Assembly (NCBI GenBank): GCA_050953825.1
Contig: JBMNNF010000010.1
Span: forward strand, 124,001 to 188,000
Length of the DNA stretch: 64,000 nucleotides
Direction: 5' to 3'
DNA from: DUQW01 sp050953825
Lineage (GTDB): Bacteria; Bacillota_I; Bacilli_A; Acholeplasmatales; Acholeplasmataceae
The notes beneath the pieces are model-generated. The model did no database searches. It was not told where the DNA came from and saw only the letters and a program-made list of their open reading frames with translations. A program made the translations under genes and the position numbers. This document shows, piece after piece, positions 46,801-54,496 of the stretch; position 1 is the stretch's first letter; every line of letters begins with the position of its first letter.

Positions 46801-48480
46801 GATCATGAAGCGGAAAATACATCGGTAAACGGCTTGAAGACTGGAAGTAAATTAGTCGAAATTACTAAGATATTGATTGGTGGTATTGATTGCACTAATC
46901 AGTTTATTAGAGAATCTAAAGTGTTTGAATATACTAAGATTAGTAAAGATTATTTAAGATTAAAGGGTTATAATAAGACGGATTTAGATTATGTTAAAGT
47001 TGATGAGCATGATCCACATCCAATTGAAGCTTTTAAAAATCCAATTATTGGATTTGGTTATCGCTATGAAAATAGTTATTATTCTAACAAGTTTAATATT
47101 AATGGTTTACTAAACCCTAACTTTAATGTCTTTTCAGTAGCCACCAATTATTGTTATAAATTTGGTAATTTAAACCCAGCTACAATTTATGTTGATGGTT
47201 TAATTGATTTAGAATCATTAGAATTTAATAATATTCGAGTAGCTGGTACTGGTGTTACCTTACTAGGTTTAACTAATGTTGATTTAACTCAAGACGGTAT
47301 CCATGAATTAGCAAGAACGCAAATGACGGGATTAAAGGTGACATTTAGTCAACCAGGTAAACAAACGCTTGTTCTCGCTTATGAAAAATATGGTCAACCA
47401 ATTATTTTAGCGAAACTTAATATTGAAGTTGTGGATGGTTTTACTAATATTACTAAATATGAAGAATTGTTTACTTCAAATAATTTAACTAAACAAAATC
47501 TTATTTTAAATAATGGTATCGCTTATTTACAAACTTTAGGGGTTACCATTAATGTTAATGCTGGTAAAACTTTATATGGTAATAACTATGAAATTAATAG
47601 TTATTCAGCTGCTTATTCGAACACAGCTAAACCGGCACGAGGTGGTAAAAATTTAATGGTAACCGCGGGTACGATTGATAATGTTAGAATTATTCAGCGT
47701 AAAACCGATTCTTATGAATCAGCTGGCCCAGGTCCTGATAGTAATCCGAACCATTCAATTAATAGTGATACCGCAGTTACCTTTACTAATGGAATTATTA
47801 AAAACTCCTTTATCGTTGGTGGCCGGGAATCGGTTGAAATACCATATTCAGCTAATGTCGAATTGAAAATTGAAAACTCAATGATTTTAAGTGGACCGTT
47901 TGGCATTAGACGACGTGGTGGTGGCAGATTAATTGTCGAGGATACTAAAGTTATCTCAAGACCAGATAAAGATATTGGTGGTATGGGAATTCCAATTGTC
48001 TTTTTAAACAACGAAGGTTATAAAATTAATGAATTGGATTTTGATAATATTTATCTAGATTTAGTTGGCGATACTAAAATTTATGCCTTTGAGACTAAGG
48101 CGAATATTAAAGATGCCACACTTCCATTTGGTGTCAAAGATGTTGTCGGGGGTATTATTGATGACTTGTGGACAAGATTCCAAAACCAATTGGTGTATAC
48201 TAGAATGGTAGGGGAAGTTGAAGAAGAAGTTATGTCACCAGCAGTCATGTTTGTTTCTCCTAGTGATATTAAAGCCGATTTAGAAGCGAGAAATCCAATT
48301 TCTAACTTCGCAACTGTTTTCCAACATGCTTATAAGAATATTACATTAGCAGCAGGCTATGGATATGTGTTTACTTATAATCATCATGATGCGTTATTTA
48401 CTCAAGAATATATTGATTCTGAAGGATTATTAAATCCACCAGCATATCATAGCTTTAAAGGCGAATACAAAGGAGATTAA
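40855..48480 (+). CDS. Large MBG-repeat lipoprotein with C-terminal beta-helix
   Basis: A 2,541-aa surface lipoprotein. Residues 10-25 are a signal peptide with lipobox FLGGC (Cys at about 25), giving a lipid anchor. About 30-210 are two bacterial Ig-like (Big_3-type) domains, and about 230-395 two fibronectin-III-like segments (DLKPDTEYTIFAL, NLEPNQEYTVTS). About 400-1950 hold some eighteen divergent MBG/YDG-type domains (for example KEKTYGAVDPALTYEL and KVYGENDPVFDYSIYG). About 2200-2420 look like a beta-helix (GTIDNVRIIQRK, GIIKNSFIVGG, VELKIENSMILSG). Unlike the giant protein, its MBG units are all diverged, so the array is older or not recombining. A strong aaggagg site lies at 40837-40843. 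It shares domains with its neighbours and probably works with the giant protein. Confidence 0.85.
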   Translation: MTTKTKPKILSLILLALTALLFLGGCEESIIPIRIEIETNENRIEVVEGQSLELDALSFFTILEDGTKEEIDLSQITVSGFDSNIEFTNSEPVKQTLTFTYNNLSVNFDIYIVPKVIESITVLSSNAKTRYLVNEALDLTGYGIFISYESGETKKIDLTKEYIANYDELPIVNGILNQSGNFSFSVEYRGILATNETRIVVSKHNHVDEELEVVSNTSIVDPSVNYESETPNVSKITVSAITNGLYKIIESVDSRYDEDALNSLEWRLSNEFTDLKPDTEYTIFALQGENNIFNRGKTYSMVVNTVPVEAPQPVIVSYGYNYIEVAKEKYVKYILNRFSIIEILENSVKFTNLEPNQEYTVTSEYVFNFDDHQIIKNETSQRLEIIDNPFNPFEEVKEVIFDNKPVNYNVTLKDEFRHFGDIVTQMTFNDSTVVPIDVGTYQVKLKHRFSPNVLTVGTLVIKKLDVLIKVNDLTKAYYEDDPTFSYQVNSGIPNNFDLNSVNTSFVRSKGESVGTYQINASLSHKNLNFTITPGTLTINKKVIYAQVNDTEKVYGDILPNPTYKLLGETPKFHQGHDQAFIPRYTYATEGIRDNKYLDSGIYLNEINLELTNSCYEVVVNNRGSIIVGQRPITVTIHNKEKTYGAVDPALTYELSNENYRTRLGAILTREAGNNVGSYQINLQGYNAANFVVTLVPNQFVIKKAAITFKVNNIEVDYGNSYLDLASVSITSGWLVANDKIGDFDISYHNLPSLNVGTYTLGANIINSNYDITVQKGTVDIVPREINIVPVSNQKKVYGENDPVFDYSIYGLMPNDTCDIVLSREVGEDAGTYQYLLPTEGLNPNYIYTLQDVTFEVTRRDATVTVTEASASKYYGDLEPTYEYTFTNLFKPEDKNLLEGKVSRRAGEDAGVYPLSIGSLKLKNYNLILNTTYFVINKKVITINFNLENNYTYGEFVDLTKATSEGLLPGHQITLLGFNRNNGSHEITATIKNQSNETVTKNYMILNPIFNLAIAKAELIVQPQNITKVYGSADPIIRYNIDSSTLKYDDDESVVSGNLERISGENVGNYDLIMTNLHADNYNIVLESAKFSITPKSIEVKYQNDYTYNQNTQSIVILNDASDLISVTKTTPSVFKGAGMYQITFTTGNPNYTLSNGVVNVEIKKKDITIQVDNKRRKTDEENPVFTADLSGLANLDEVFDQTDLVFATNANNLSPIGTYDIDVTSGFTSLNYNFIYQKGQLTISPAEFNYQLESDYTYDGSRQDIGIVILDNDDNDITENYNLDKVYQGGLNPIDAGNYVVDITITDKNNPLITFTLEEVVQVIKPRLINVDYGINLPFHYGDPFKPHDATCDNLLEGHRIELTGNVIGVGLKTINVKVYNNLNHDITSNYTGNLSYLLEVLKADLTITPTKLSKIYGELDGTLTYRADGLKLGESSSVITGILTRESGEDFGDYEFIISGMTADNYNLILNETYRLYKINKRQITVTYNLNSTYTYGDEILLSPTVQANLLAGHSVSFNYDELVNAGNYVVKPVIKSSETVDVTKNYAITNGQFNVLIQTKELLITSNNFEKVYGTDDPAITYTVSGYVNSESNLVNGNLSRTEGEVAGTYDVLIGSVQSESTNYHLRLVPNTFSINQKNISFNFNQPSYIYSGQVINVTLSTDDLASNDHFEILNNTFVDAGTYNLQVKITSGQVDVTSSYNINLESLKYTITPKTISNVTWSYNNTIARATSTDLVIGETFTITNNEVLIPGVHTAVITDDSNYVFVNELHKSYEYTHIGTIIVDVVEQNKVYSGQGQKYDIAFLEALGLTVTELDNELQTNVNNYPVQLKLSKQYHNDLIYNTYLNITQKEVTADFSAYLNEYVFSNQSYLNDSNVILSESLPTTDYNIKNYQLVNGVIVDPDVTVSEFKDVGTYRVVYTITNSNYKASEINYKDITIIQESIKVSVIDQLLIDGEPFVSPNYTSNFVGALDVTYQITDHEAENTSVNGLKTGSKLVEITKILIGGIDCTNQFIRESKVFEYTKISKDYLRLKGYNKTDLDYVKVDEHDPHPIEAFKNPIIGFGYRYENSYYSNKFNINGLLNPNFNVFSVATNYCYKFGNLNPATIYVDGLIDLESLEFNNIRVAGTGVTLLGLTNVDLTQDGIHELARTQMTGLKVTFSQPGKQTLVLAYEKYGQPIILAKLNIEVVDGFTNITKYEELFTSNNLTKQNLILNNGIAYLQTLGVTINVNAGKTLYGNNYEINSYSAAYSNTAKPARGGKNLMVTAGTIDNVRIIQRKTDSYESAGPGPDSNPNHSINSDTAVTFTNGIIKNSFIVGGRESVEIPYSANVELKIENSMILSGPFGIRRRGGGRLIVEDTKVISRPDKDIGGMGIPIVFLNNEGYKINELDFDNIYLDLVGDTKIYAFETKANIKDATLPFGVKDVVGGIIDDLWTRFQNQLVYTRMVGEVEEEVMSPAVMFVSPSDIKADLEARNPISNFATVFQHAYKNITLAAGYGYVFTYNHHDALFTQEYIDSEGLLNPPAYHSFKGEYKGD
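40902..40936 (+). promoter_or_regulatory. GC-rich hairpin within the lipoprotein signal-peptide codons
   Basis: cctcacagccc (40902-40912) and gggctgtgagg (40926-40936) form a perfect 11-bp stem with a 13-nt loop, about 47 nt into the coding sequence. In DNA this AT-rich it is unlikely by chance. It could slow ribosomes at the signal peptide, protect the downstream message or act as an attenuator after the 31-kb giant gene. No T run follows, so it is not a simple terminator. Confidence 0.6.
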
Positions 48481-48485
48481 CTAAC

Positions 48486-49190
48486 ATGCTTATCATTAAA
48501 AACTTAACAAAAAGATATTATGGCAGCACAGTTGATGCTGTAAAAGATGTTTCATTACACCTACATGAAGGTGAAGTCTTCGGATTATTAGGCTTAAATG
48601 GTAGTGGTAAGACCACTACCTTTAAGGCAATAACCGGAATTCACCCTTTTGATCAAGGTGAAATTATTATTAATGGTTATAATTTAGCCGAAAATCCAAT
48701 TGAAGCGAAAATGCAATTAGCATACATTCCTGATAACCATGCGACATTTGAAGAATTAACTGGTTTAGAATATATCAATTTCATGGCGGATATGTACCGT
48801 GTGCCAGTATCTGATCGGATTGAACGAATTGCTAAGTTAGAAAAACTATTAGCGATGGCCCAACATTTAAACAAACAAATTAAGACATATTCTCATGGAA
48901 TGAAACAAAAAATAGCGATTATGGGTGGAATTATCCACTATCCAAATATTTGGATTTTAGATGAACCATTAGTTGGGTTAGACCCAATTAGTATGGAGGA
49001 AATTAAAGGGTTCATCTTAGATTATGCGAAAAGTGGCAAGACAGTTATCTTTTCTTCTCATATTTTAAATATAGTAGAAGAGTTATGTGATAGAGTGGCA
49101 ATTATTGATAAAGGAGAAATAAAAGGAATATATACTATTGATCAATCAATTGATCTTAATAAAATATTTCAAGATCTGGTTAAAGAATGA
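48486..49190 (+). CDS. ABC-transporter ATP-binding protein (exporter type)
   Basis: A 234-aa cytoplasmic ATPase. Walker A is GLNGSGKTT, the signature is YSHGMKQK (a common variant in ABC-2 exporters of the EcsA/CcmA kind), Walker B is IWILDEP with the D-loop GLDP, and the switch His is in SSHIL. It lies 5 nt after the lipoprotein stop and overlaps the permease gene by 4 nt (ATGA). Position between surface-protein genes suggests it serves their export, assembly or lipid/glycan substrates. The substrate is not readable from sequence. Confidence 0.92.
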   Translation: MLIIKNLTKRYYGSTVDAVKDVSLHLHEGEVFGLLGLNGSGKTTTFKAITGIHPFDQGEIIINGYNLAENPIEAKMQLAYIPDNHATFEELTGLEYINFMADMYRVPVSDRIERIAKLEKLLAMAQHLNKQIKTYSHGMKQKIAIMGGIIHYPNIWILDEPLVGLDPISMEEIKGFILDYAKSGKTVIFSSHILNIVEELCDRVAIIDKGEIKGIYTIDQSIDLNKIFQDLVKE

Positions 49191-50794
49191 GAGACGTACT
49201 GACATTATTAAAATTACAAATTAGACGTTCAATGGTTAGAGTTGATGATGTTAAAGGCAAGAAGTTTTTAAGTCCTTTTATCTCGATTTTTTTACTATTA
49301 GGAGTTTTTGTTGGCTTCTTTATTACTATGTTAAAAGTATCGGAGCCGTTTTATAAATTAGAATTAGAAAGAAATTATGTCTCGGCAGTAATTGCCTTAC
49401 TTTTGATTCTTTCGTTAATTTATCAAACGGCAGAAGTATTAAAGAACTTTTTTTATGATAAAGATTATGACTTGTTTGCTAGACTTCCAGTACAAAGTTG
49501 GAAGATTCAATTATCAAAAGCGTTATTTATTGTCTTAAAACAATTAGTCTTAGTTATCTTGTATTTTGGATTTTTCATTATTCCATTTAGTATTAATGCT
49601 GAATACACTCCGTGGTTTTATGTAAGGTTACTCGTAACGACACTAGCGATTATCCCACTTCCATTAATTGGTGGTATTTTATTAAGTGTTCCCGCATTTT
49701 TTATTATTAATGTTTTAAAAAGACATGTTACTATCGCTTTATCAGCGGTGATTGTCGTTTTAGGAGTTTTTTATGCAATTTATGCTAAATTCATTCAAGT
49801 AGTAATGGATTTAATTAATAATTCTGGGGGTTATATTAATAAACAGAAACTAGAACTAATTCAAAATAGTACGAACAAGTTAAGATTAAGTAATGCAATT
49901 TATGATATCTTTAGTGAAACTCATCCTGGTAAATTTATTGGTTATTTAGCTATTATTTTAGGAGTGTTGTTAGTTTTAACTGTTGGCGCTTACTTATTGT
50001 TAATTTATTTCGCTCCGAAATTACAATCACGAAAAGATGGTAAACAAAAAATCTATAAATTTAAACAACACCCAATCATACCGCAACCAGTAGCGATTCT
50101 TAAAAAAGAATTAAAGACGATTGCAAGAAATCCTGACTACGCTTTTCAAGTGATTGTAATTAATGCATTAATGCCACTGTTTGTCGTGATGACAGTTAGG
50201 GTTACCGCAAGACTAGGGGCGGAGTCAGTCGGAATTTTAATTGTGCCGGGGGTGGCTCTATTAACGACTTTAATTTTTGTTATTTTATCGAGTAGTTTTC
50301 AAACCAACTTAATTAGTAGTGAGCGAGAAGCTCATTATTTAGGTCGAGTTTTTCCGATGAAGTATCGTCGTTATTTAATGATTAGAATTTTATTACCAGT
50401 AGCTTTAAATACAATAATGATGATTATTGGATTAGGAATCTTATTTTTTATGGGATTACTAACGATTGGACAATTTTTCTTAGTTGGCGGTATTTCATTT
50501 TTCTTTTTATTAGGATATTCAAATATTTCAATTTATTCGGATTATAAAGATCCGCAATATACAAGTGGCGTTGGACGCAATATTAACTTTTTAAAAAATG
50601 TCGCTTTTGGTTTGATTTTAGCTGTTATTTTAGGGGCGATGTTAAGTATTCTTCCTTACTTTAATAAGAAAGTTCCAGGGGGATATTATGTACCAATTGA
50701 ACTAACTTATTCCGTTTTAATAGCAATGTCAATTGCTTATTTTGGAATAACGACATATATCTTTATGCGCCGATTAAGGAGGGACAAAATATGA
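49187..50794 (+). CDS. ABC-exporter permease (ABC-2/EcsB-like)
   Basis: A 535-aa polytopic membrane protein with about 12 hydrophobic segments. The cytoplasmic part after about residue 285 (KQKIYKFKQHPIIPQPVAILKKELKTIARNPDYAFQ) is typical of the middle of two-module ABC-2 exporters. The motif YDLFARLPVQSWKI near residue 95 resembles the 'DxxxLxxLPI' coupling segment of that family. It is coupled to the preceding ATPase by a 4-nt overlap and to the next gene by another. It probably forms a dedicated exporter with that ATPase. A regulator of intramembrane proteolysis, as for EcsAB, is an alternative. Confidence 0.85.
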   Translation: MRDVLTLLKLQIRRSMVRVDDVKGKKFLSPFISIFLLLGVFVGFFITMLKVSEPFYKLELERNYVSAVIALLLILSLIYQTAEVLKNFFYDKDYDLFARLPVQSWKIQLSKALFIVLKQLVLVILYFGFFIIPFSINAEYTPWFYVRLLVTTLAIIPLPLIGGILLSVPAFFIINVLKRHVTIALSAVIVVLGVFYAIYAKFIQVVMDLINNSGGYINKQKLELIQNSTNKLRLSNAIYDIFSETHPGKFIGYLAIILGVLLVLTVGAYLLLIYFAPKLQSRKDGKQKIYKFKQHPIIPQPVAILKKELKTIARNPDYAFQVIVINALMPLFVVMTVRVTARLGAESVGILIVPGVALLTTLIFVILSSSFQTNLISSEREAHYLGRVFPMKYRRYLMIRILLPVALNTIMMIIGLGILFFMGLLTIGQFFLVGGISFFFLLGYSNISIYSDYKDPQYTSGVGRNINFLKNVAFGLILAVILGAMLSILPYFNKKVPGGYYVPIELTYSVLIAMSIAYFGITTYIFMRRLRRDKI

Positions 50795-52512
50795 AAAAAT
50801 TACTTGTGCTATTTTTACTAGCGTTCCCAATCTTAATCTTCGCTATTATTAATATTTCAGCCACTATTATTGGGAGAAATATTCCAATACCAGTAGAAAA
50901 AGTGGAAGTTTCATTAGATACTGATATTTGGTCAAATGAAGTTAATTTACGAGAAACTGATTTAAGTGAAGGCATGAAAGAAATTAATGTTTACTTTAGA
51001 GTTTTACCATCAAATGCGAGAAATCATAAAGTTAAAACTTATTCAACTGATCCATTTACTTCTGATATTGTGATTCAAGAAATTGATAATACTGAAGAAA
51101 GTTCAGGGATTAGATTAGCAAAAGTTAAGTTATATGAATTTGGTGGTAACGAAATTCACATAACAACCGAAGACGGTCATTATGAAGCCATTATTCGGGT
51201 TTTCGTTCAAAATCCAGATGATGATCCAAATTTAATTAAAAGTGTCTTTTTTGATTATAAGGAAGCGCTACATGGACATTATCAATTTGGTTATTTAAAT
51301 AGTGTAAGAATGGATTTTAGATATTTCCCTGAAGAAGCTCATTTAAATAATACTAATGAAATTTTCGATCAATTAACTACCGAATTTGAAGGTGAAGTTT
51401 TAGAAAAACATATTATTGAACCGGGTAAGGGTTATTTTGTAATAAAATTTAAGGATGAGGAAAAGCAACAAGTCTTTGGGGTTAAAACTTTAGAAAACCG
51501 GATAACAAAATTTACGTTTAATGTTAACCGAGGCTATAATATTAAAGGACATAATTTTGATGAAATTCAAGTCTTTACCAAGAGTGGTGAGAAAGTATAT
51601 CAATTAGAAGAAATTGATTTACCACGAGCTTTAACGATTAGTAATGGGACTTATTATGATGGTAATATGTTTAAGATTACTCATAAAAATATTATTGATG
51701 GTAGTGCGGTTAATGTTACCGGCAATAATACGACATTAAATCAAGTTCATATTGTTGGGCCATTATTTGATGTTGATGGACAAATCTTGCCAAGTCAAGA
51801 TGTTGTTAATTTAAGATTAACTGGTTCTGATACTGCTAGAACGCAAACAATTACTAATTCAATTATTGAAAATGCGAGATATAATGTCACTTTAATAGGT
51901 AAATCATTCCATAATGGAATTGAGTTAACACCGACTGAATTTTATTTAGAAAATGTCAAATTTAGTGGCGCTTTATTAGGAGGTTTAAATATTGATAACC
52001 AAAAAGAAGGAGCCCTAATGGTTAACTCAACTTTAGTTCGAGTGAAAAACTTATCGTTTGAATTTGTCGGTGTTGGGATTTTACTTCAAAACTCTAAAAT
52101 AGCTGATGGCCAAAAAGGATATAGTAAATTAGTAGTTTTACCAAGTATTGGCTTAGAGCACATTAATTCATTAGATACATCTAAAAACTGGCGTAATTTA
52201 GATGAAGCTAGTGGACTGCTTAAAGAACAAAACGTGTTAAGTTTACTTGATGAATTAAAGAAATATGATAATGTAATTTATCGAAAAGGAAGATATTATT
52301 ATGTATCTCCAGTAATTATGATTCGTGGCGGTGCCGTTAATCATAGTCAAATATATTTAGATGAAAAAACAGAAAGTGATTTAATTAAAGAAGAAAGAAC
52401 TCCATCAACAATGGAGGCGATGCATACCGCTATTGGTGGACGATATCCGTTTACAGTTTATTTATTAAATCCAAAATATTTTCCGAGAGGTGATGAGAGT
52501 GAAACGAATTAA
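50791..52512 (+). CDS. Membrane-anchored beta-helix surface protein
   Basis: A 573-aa protein with one N-terminal hydrophobic segment (residues 3-27, LLVLFLLAFPILIFAIINIS) and no lipobox, so it is an uncleaved anchor or an ordinary signal. About 35-150 look like an Ig-like beta domain, and about 150-275 a second beta domain. About 280-450 are a predicted right-handed beta-helix (NGTYYDGNMFKITHKNIIDG, TITNSIIENARYNVTLIG, FYLENVKFSGALLGGLNID). No catalytic motif of a polysaccharide lyase was recognised. It overlaps the permease by 4 nt and the next lipoprotein by 14 nt. I do not recognise a named family; structure and context suggest surface assembly or adhesion. Confidence 0.7.
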   Translation: MKKLLVLFLLAFPILIFAIINISATIIGRNIPIPVEKVEVSLDTDIWSNEVNLRETDLSEGMKEINVYFRVLPSNARNHKVKTYSTDPFTSDIVIQEIDNTEESSGIRLAKVKLYEFGGNEIHITTEDGHYEAIIRVFVQNPDDDPNLIKSVFFDYKEALHGHYQFGYLNSVRMDFRYFPEEAHLNNTNEIFDQLTTEFEGEVLEKHIIEPGKGYFVIKFKDEEKQQVFGVKTLENRITKFTFNVNRGYNIKGHNFDEIQVFTKSGEKVYQLEEIDLPRALTISNGTYYDGNMFKITHKNIIDGSAVNVTGNNTTLNQVHIVGPLFDVDGQILPSQDVVNLRLTGSDTARTQTITNSIIENARYNVTLIGKSFHNGIELTPTEFYLENVKFSGALLGGLNIDNQKEGALMVNSTLVRVKNLSFEFVGVGILLQNSKIADGQKGYSKLVVLPSIGLEHINSLDTSKNWRNLDEASGLLKEQNVLSLLDELKKYDNVIYRKGRYYYVSPVIMIRGGAVNHSQIYLDEKTESDLIKEERTPSTMEAMHTAIGGRYPFTVYLLNPKYFPRGDESETN

Positions 52513-54496
52513 ATATTTGTTAGTTATAGTTTTAATTCTATTATTGACTGGATGTAAAATACCGGAAGAGGAAAAACCGTTTGATCCAGCTGAAGTTGAA
52601 ATTGAACTAAAATCAGAAGGAAATTTATTTCAACTTGATGAAAATGTTACTCCAGTTAGATTTTATATTGCTCATAATCAAACGAAATTTACACCTTCTA
52701 AAATAACTTGGACTAGAAATTTAATTGAAGTTGGTGAAGGAGATGAGTTTATTTATACTCCAGTAGCCCATTTATTAAGTAAAACTGATATTTTTGCAAC
52801 AGTTACTTTCACTGAGGAAGGTGTGGATCATACATTTACTACCGAAACTAAAACTATTTTAGTAGAAGGGATTACGGCTGAGATAGAAATTTCAACGAAT
52901 CACCCTGGACTTCAAGAAACGACAGTTTACAATGTGTTAAGTGCCGATTCAGTACCGATTGTCATTAATGCGGCAATTTCAGGTAGTGCGGGTGAAGAAG
53001 ATTTAACGTGGTGGGTCATTGATGAAGAGACTAAACAAGAATATGAAATGACCGATTTTGCTAAAAATCCTACTTTTACTTATTCTCCAACAACTAGTGG
53101 TGAGGTGAGAGTTGAGGCGCGATTACTTGGTAATAAATTTATTTCAAATAAGATTTATGTTAAAACTAATTATGGTAAGTTGTCACTATCAAGTCAGGTT
53201 AATGCATCTAATCAATGGATAATTACATCAGAATTTAATAATAATTTAGAGGGTGTTTATAGTTGGGAGGTTTTAACTCAAAGTGGTAATAGTTATGAAG
53301 TTATCGCCGAAGAAACTCAAAACTCACTAACAATTGATTTAACTACTTTAGATGAACCTAAACTAATTAGAGCGAAGTTTCTGCCACAAAATGTTACTGA
53401 TGTTATTGTTAGTGAACCAGTTTTAGTCAGTTGGAATCATACGGTAGTTGAAACTGAAGCGGAACTTTTACAAGCGCTTCAAGATAAAGCGAAAGTAATT
53501 GAATTAAAAAACGATATTCAATATACCAAACTAGATGATCCGAATTCAACTAAGAAAAACCCACTTATCATTAACTATCCAGTCACTATTATTGGGAAAA
53601 ATCATACGCTTAGTAGTTTAGGAATTTTTACCTTTATTGATGTTAGAAGTAATAATGTTTGGTTTAAGGATATTAAAATTGATCATTCAAGTCGTTATAA
53701 TGTATTAATTAGCAGTCGAGATAATTGTTATTTTGAAAATGTAGAATTCATCAGACCGGGTGGAGGTAGTGATATGTTAACTCCAGGTGCTGGTATCTAT
53801 GCCTTTGGTTCTGATGTGACCGTTAAAAATATTAAAGTAACTCAAGGCTATAACTCTGGTTTTAGAGTTGAAGCGGTTTATAATAATGATGTTTTAGTTC
53901 GTCCAGCAAATATTACGATATTAGGTAAATTTGAATATAATACTCAACAATTAGTAGCACCAGTAGTTTCGGTTAGATCAAAATCATCTGATGCCAATAT
54001 TACCGCAGTTGGATTTGATGAGTTTATTATTCCTATTGGTAGTGGTAAAATGATTCGAAGATGGTCAAATGACGCTTACGGAGTGAAGTGGCAACTGCAG
54101 GAACCATATGAGGTTCAATACCATCCTGGTGAGCCAGTTAACTTCTCGGGTATTACAATTAATGTTAGAATTGGCGCTAACGAAACTACAACCTTTGGTA
54201 TGGATTTCGTTTATTTATTCTTAGATTTGTTTAAAGAAACAGGAACGATTAGAGTCACTAAACCAGATGAATTTAACAATCCTATTTCAGAATATATTAT
54301 TTACAACTATGATCGAAATATTGGTGGCGATTACTTGTTATATCGTGATGATTTAGGTAACCCAGTATTACCAGCATTACCAACTGAACTTGGTTATTAT
54401 CAAGTTCATATTTGGGTCGGAGACACCAAAGAAGGTGAAGGGTTATATTTAGGATCTGTTTTAATAGAAGTTATTCCACAAGATGCACAAAATTAA
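52499..54496 (+). CDS. Beta-helix lipoprotein
   Basis: The protein starts VKRIKYLLVIVLILLLTGCKI; the lipobox LLTGC puts the lipid-modified Cys near residue 19. I prefer the GTG at 52499 because gaggtgat lies at a proper distance. The earlier GTG (52490) and ATG (52493) overlap or crowd that site. About 25-310 are Ig-like beta domains (ITWTRNLIEVGEGDEFIYTP, LTWWVIDEETKQEYEM, VYSWEVLTQSGNSYEV). About 325-480 are a beta-helix (VTIIGKNHTLSSLGIFTFI, VWFKDIKIDHSSRYNVLI, CYFENVEFIRP), with a further beta domain at the end. It overlaps both neighbours by 14 nt, which argues for strict co-translation. It is probably a cell-surface partner of the other large proteins; no enzyme motif was found. Confidence 0.75.
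   Translation: MKRIKYLLVIVLILLLTGCKIPEEEKPFDPAEVEIELKSEGNLFQLDENVTPVRFYIAHNQTKFTPSKITWTRNLIEVGEGDEFIYTPVAHLLSKTDIFATVTFTEEGVDHTFTTETKTILVEGITAEIEISTNHPGLQETTVYNVLSADSVPIVINAAISGSAGEEDLTWWVIDEETKQEYEMTDFAKNPTFTYSPTTSGEVRVEARLLGNKFISNKIYVKTNYGKLSLSSQVNASNQWIITSEFNNNLEGVYSWEVLTQSGNSYEVIAEETQNSLTIDLTTLDEPKLIRAKFLPQNVTDVIVSEPVLVSWNHTVVETEAELLQALQDKAKVIELKNDIQYTKLDDPNSTKKNPLIINYPVTIIGKNHTLSSLGIFTFIDVRSNNVWFKDIKIDHSSRYNVLISSRDNCYFENVEFIRPGGGSDMLTPGAGIYAFGSDVTVKNIKVTQGYNSGFRVEAVYNNDVLVRPANITILGKFEYNTQQLVAPVVSVRSKSSDANITAVGFDEFIIPIGSGKMIRRWSNDAYGVKWQLQEPYEVQYHPGEPVNFSGITINVRIGANETTTFGMDFVYLFLDLFKETGTIRVTKPDEFNNPISEYIIYNYDRNIGGDYLLYRDDLGNPVLPALPTELGYYQVHIWVGDTKEGEGLYLGSVLIEVIPQDAQN

Noticed and set aside
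47712..48011. Minus-strand 99-codon frame within the MBG lipoprotein
   Set aside because: Antisense shadow of a long, well-supported coding region.
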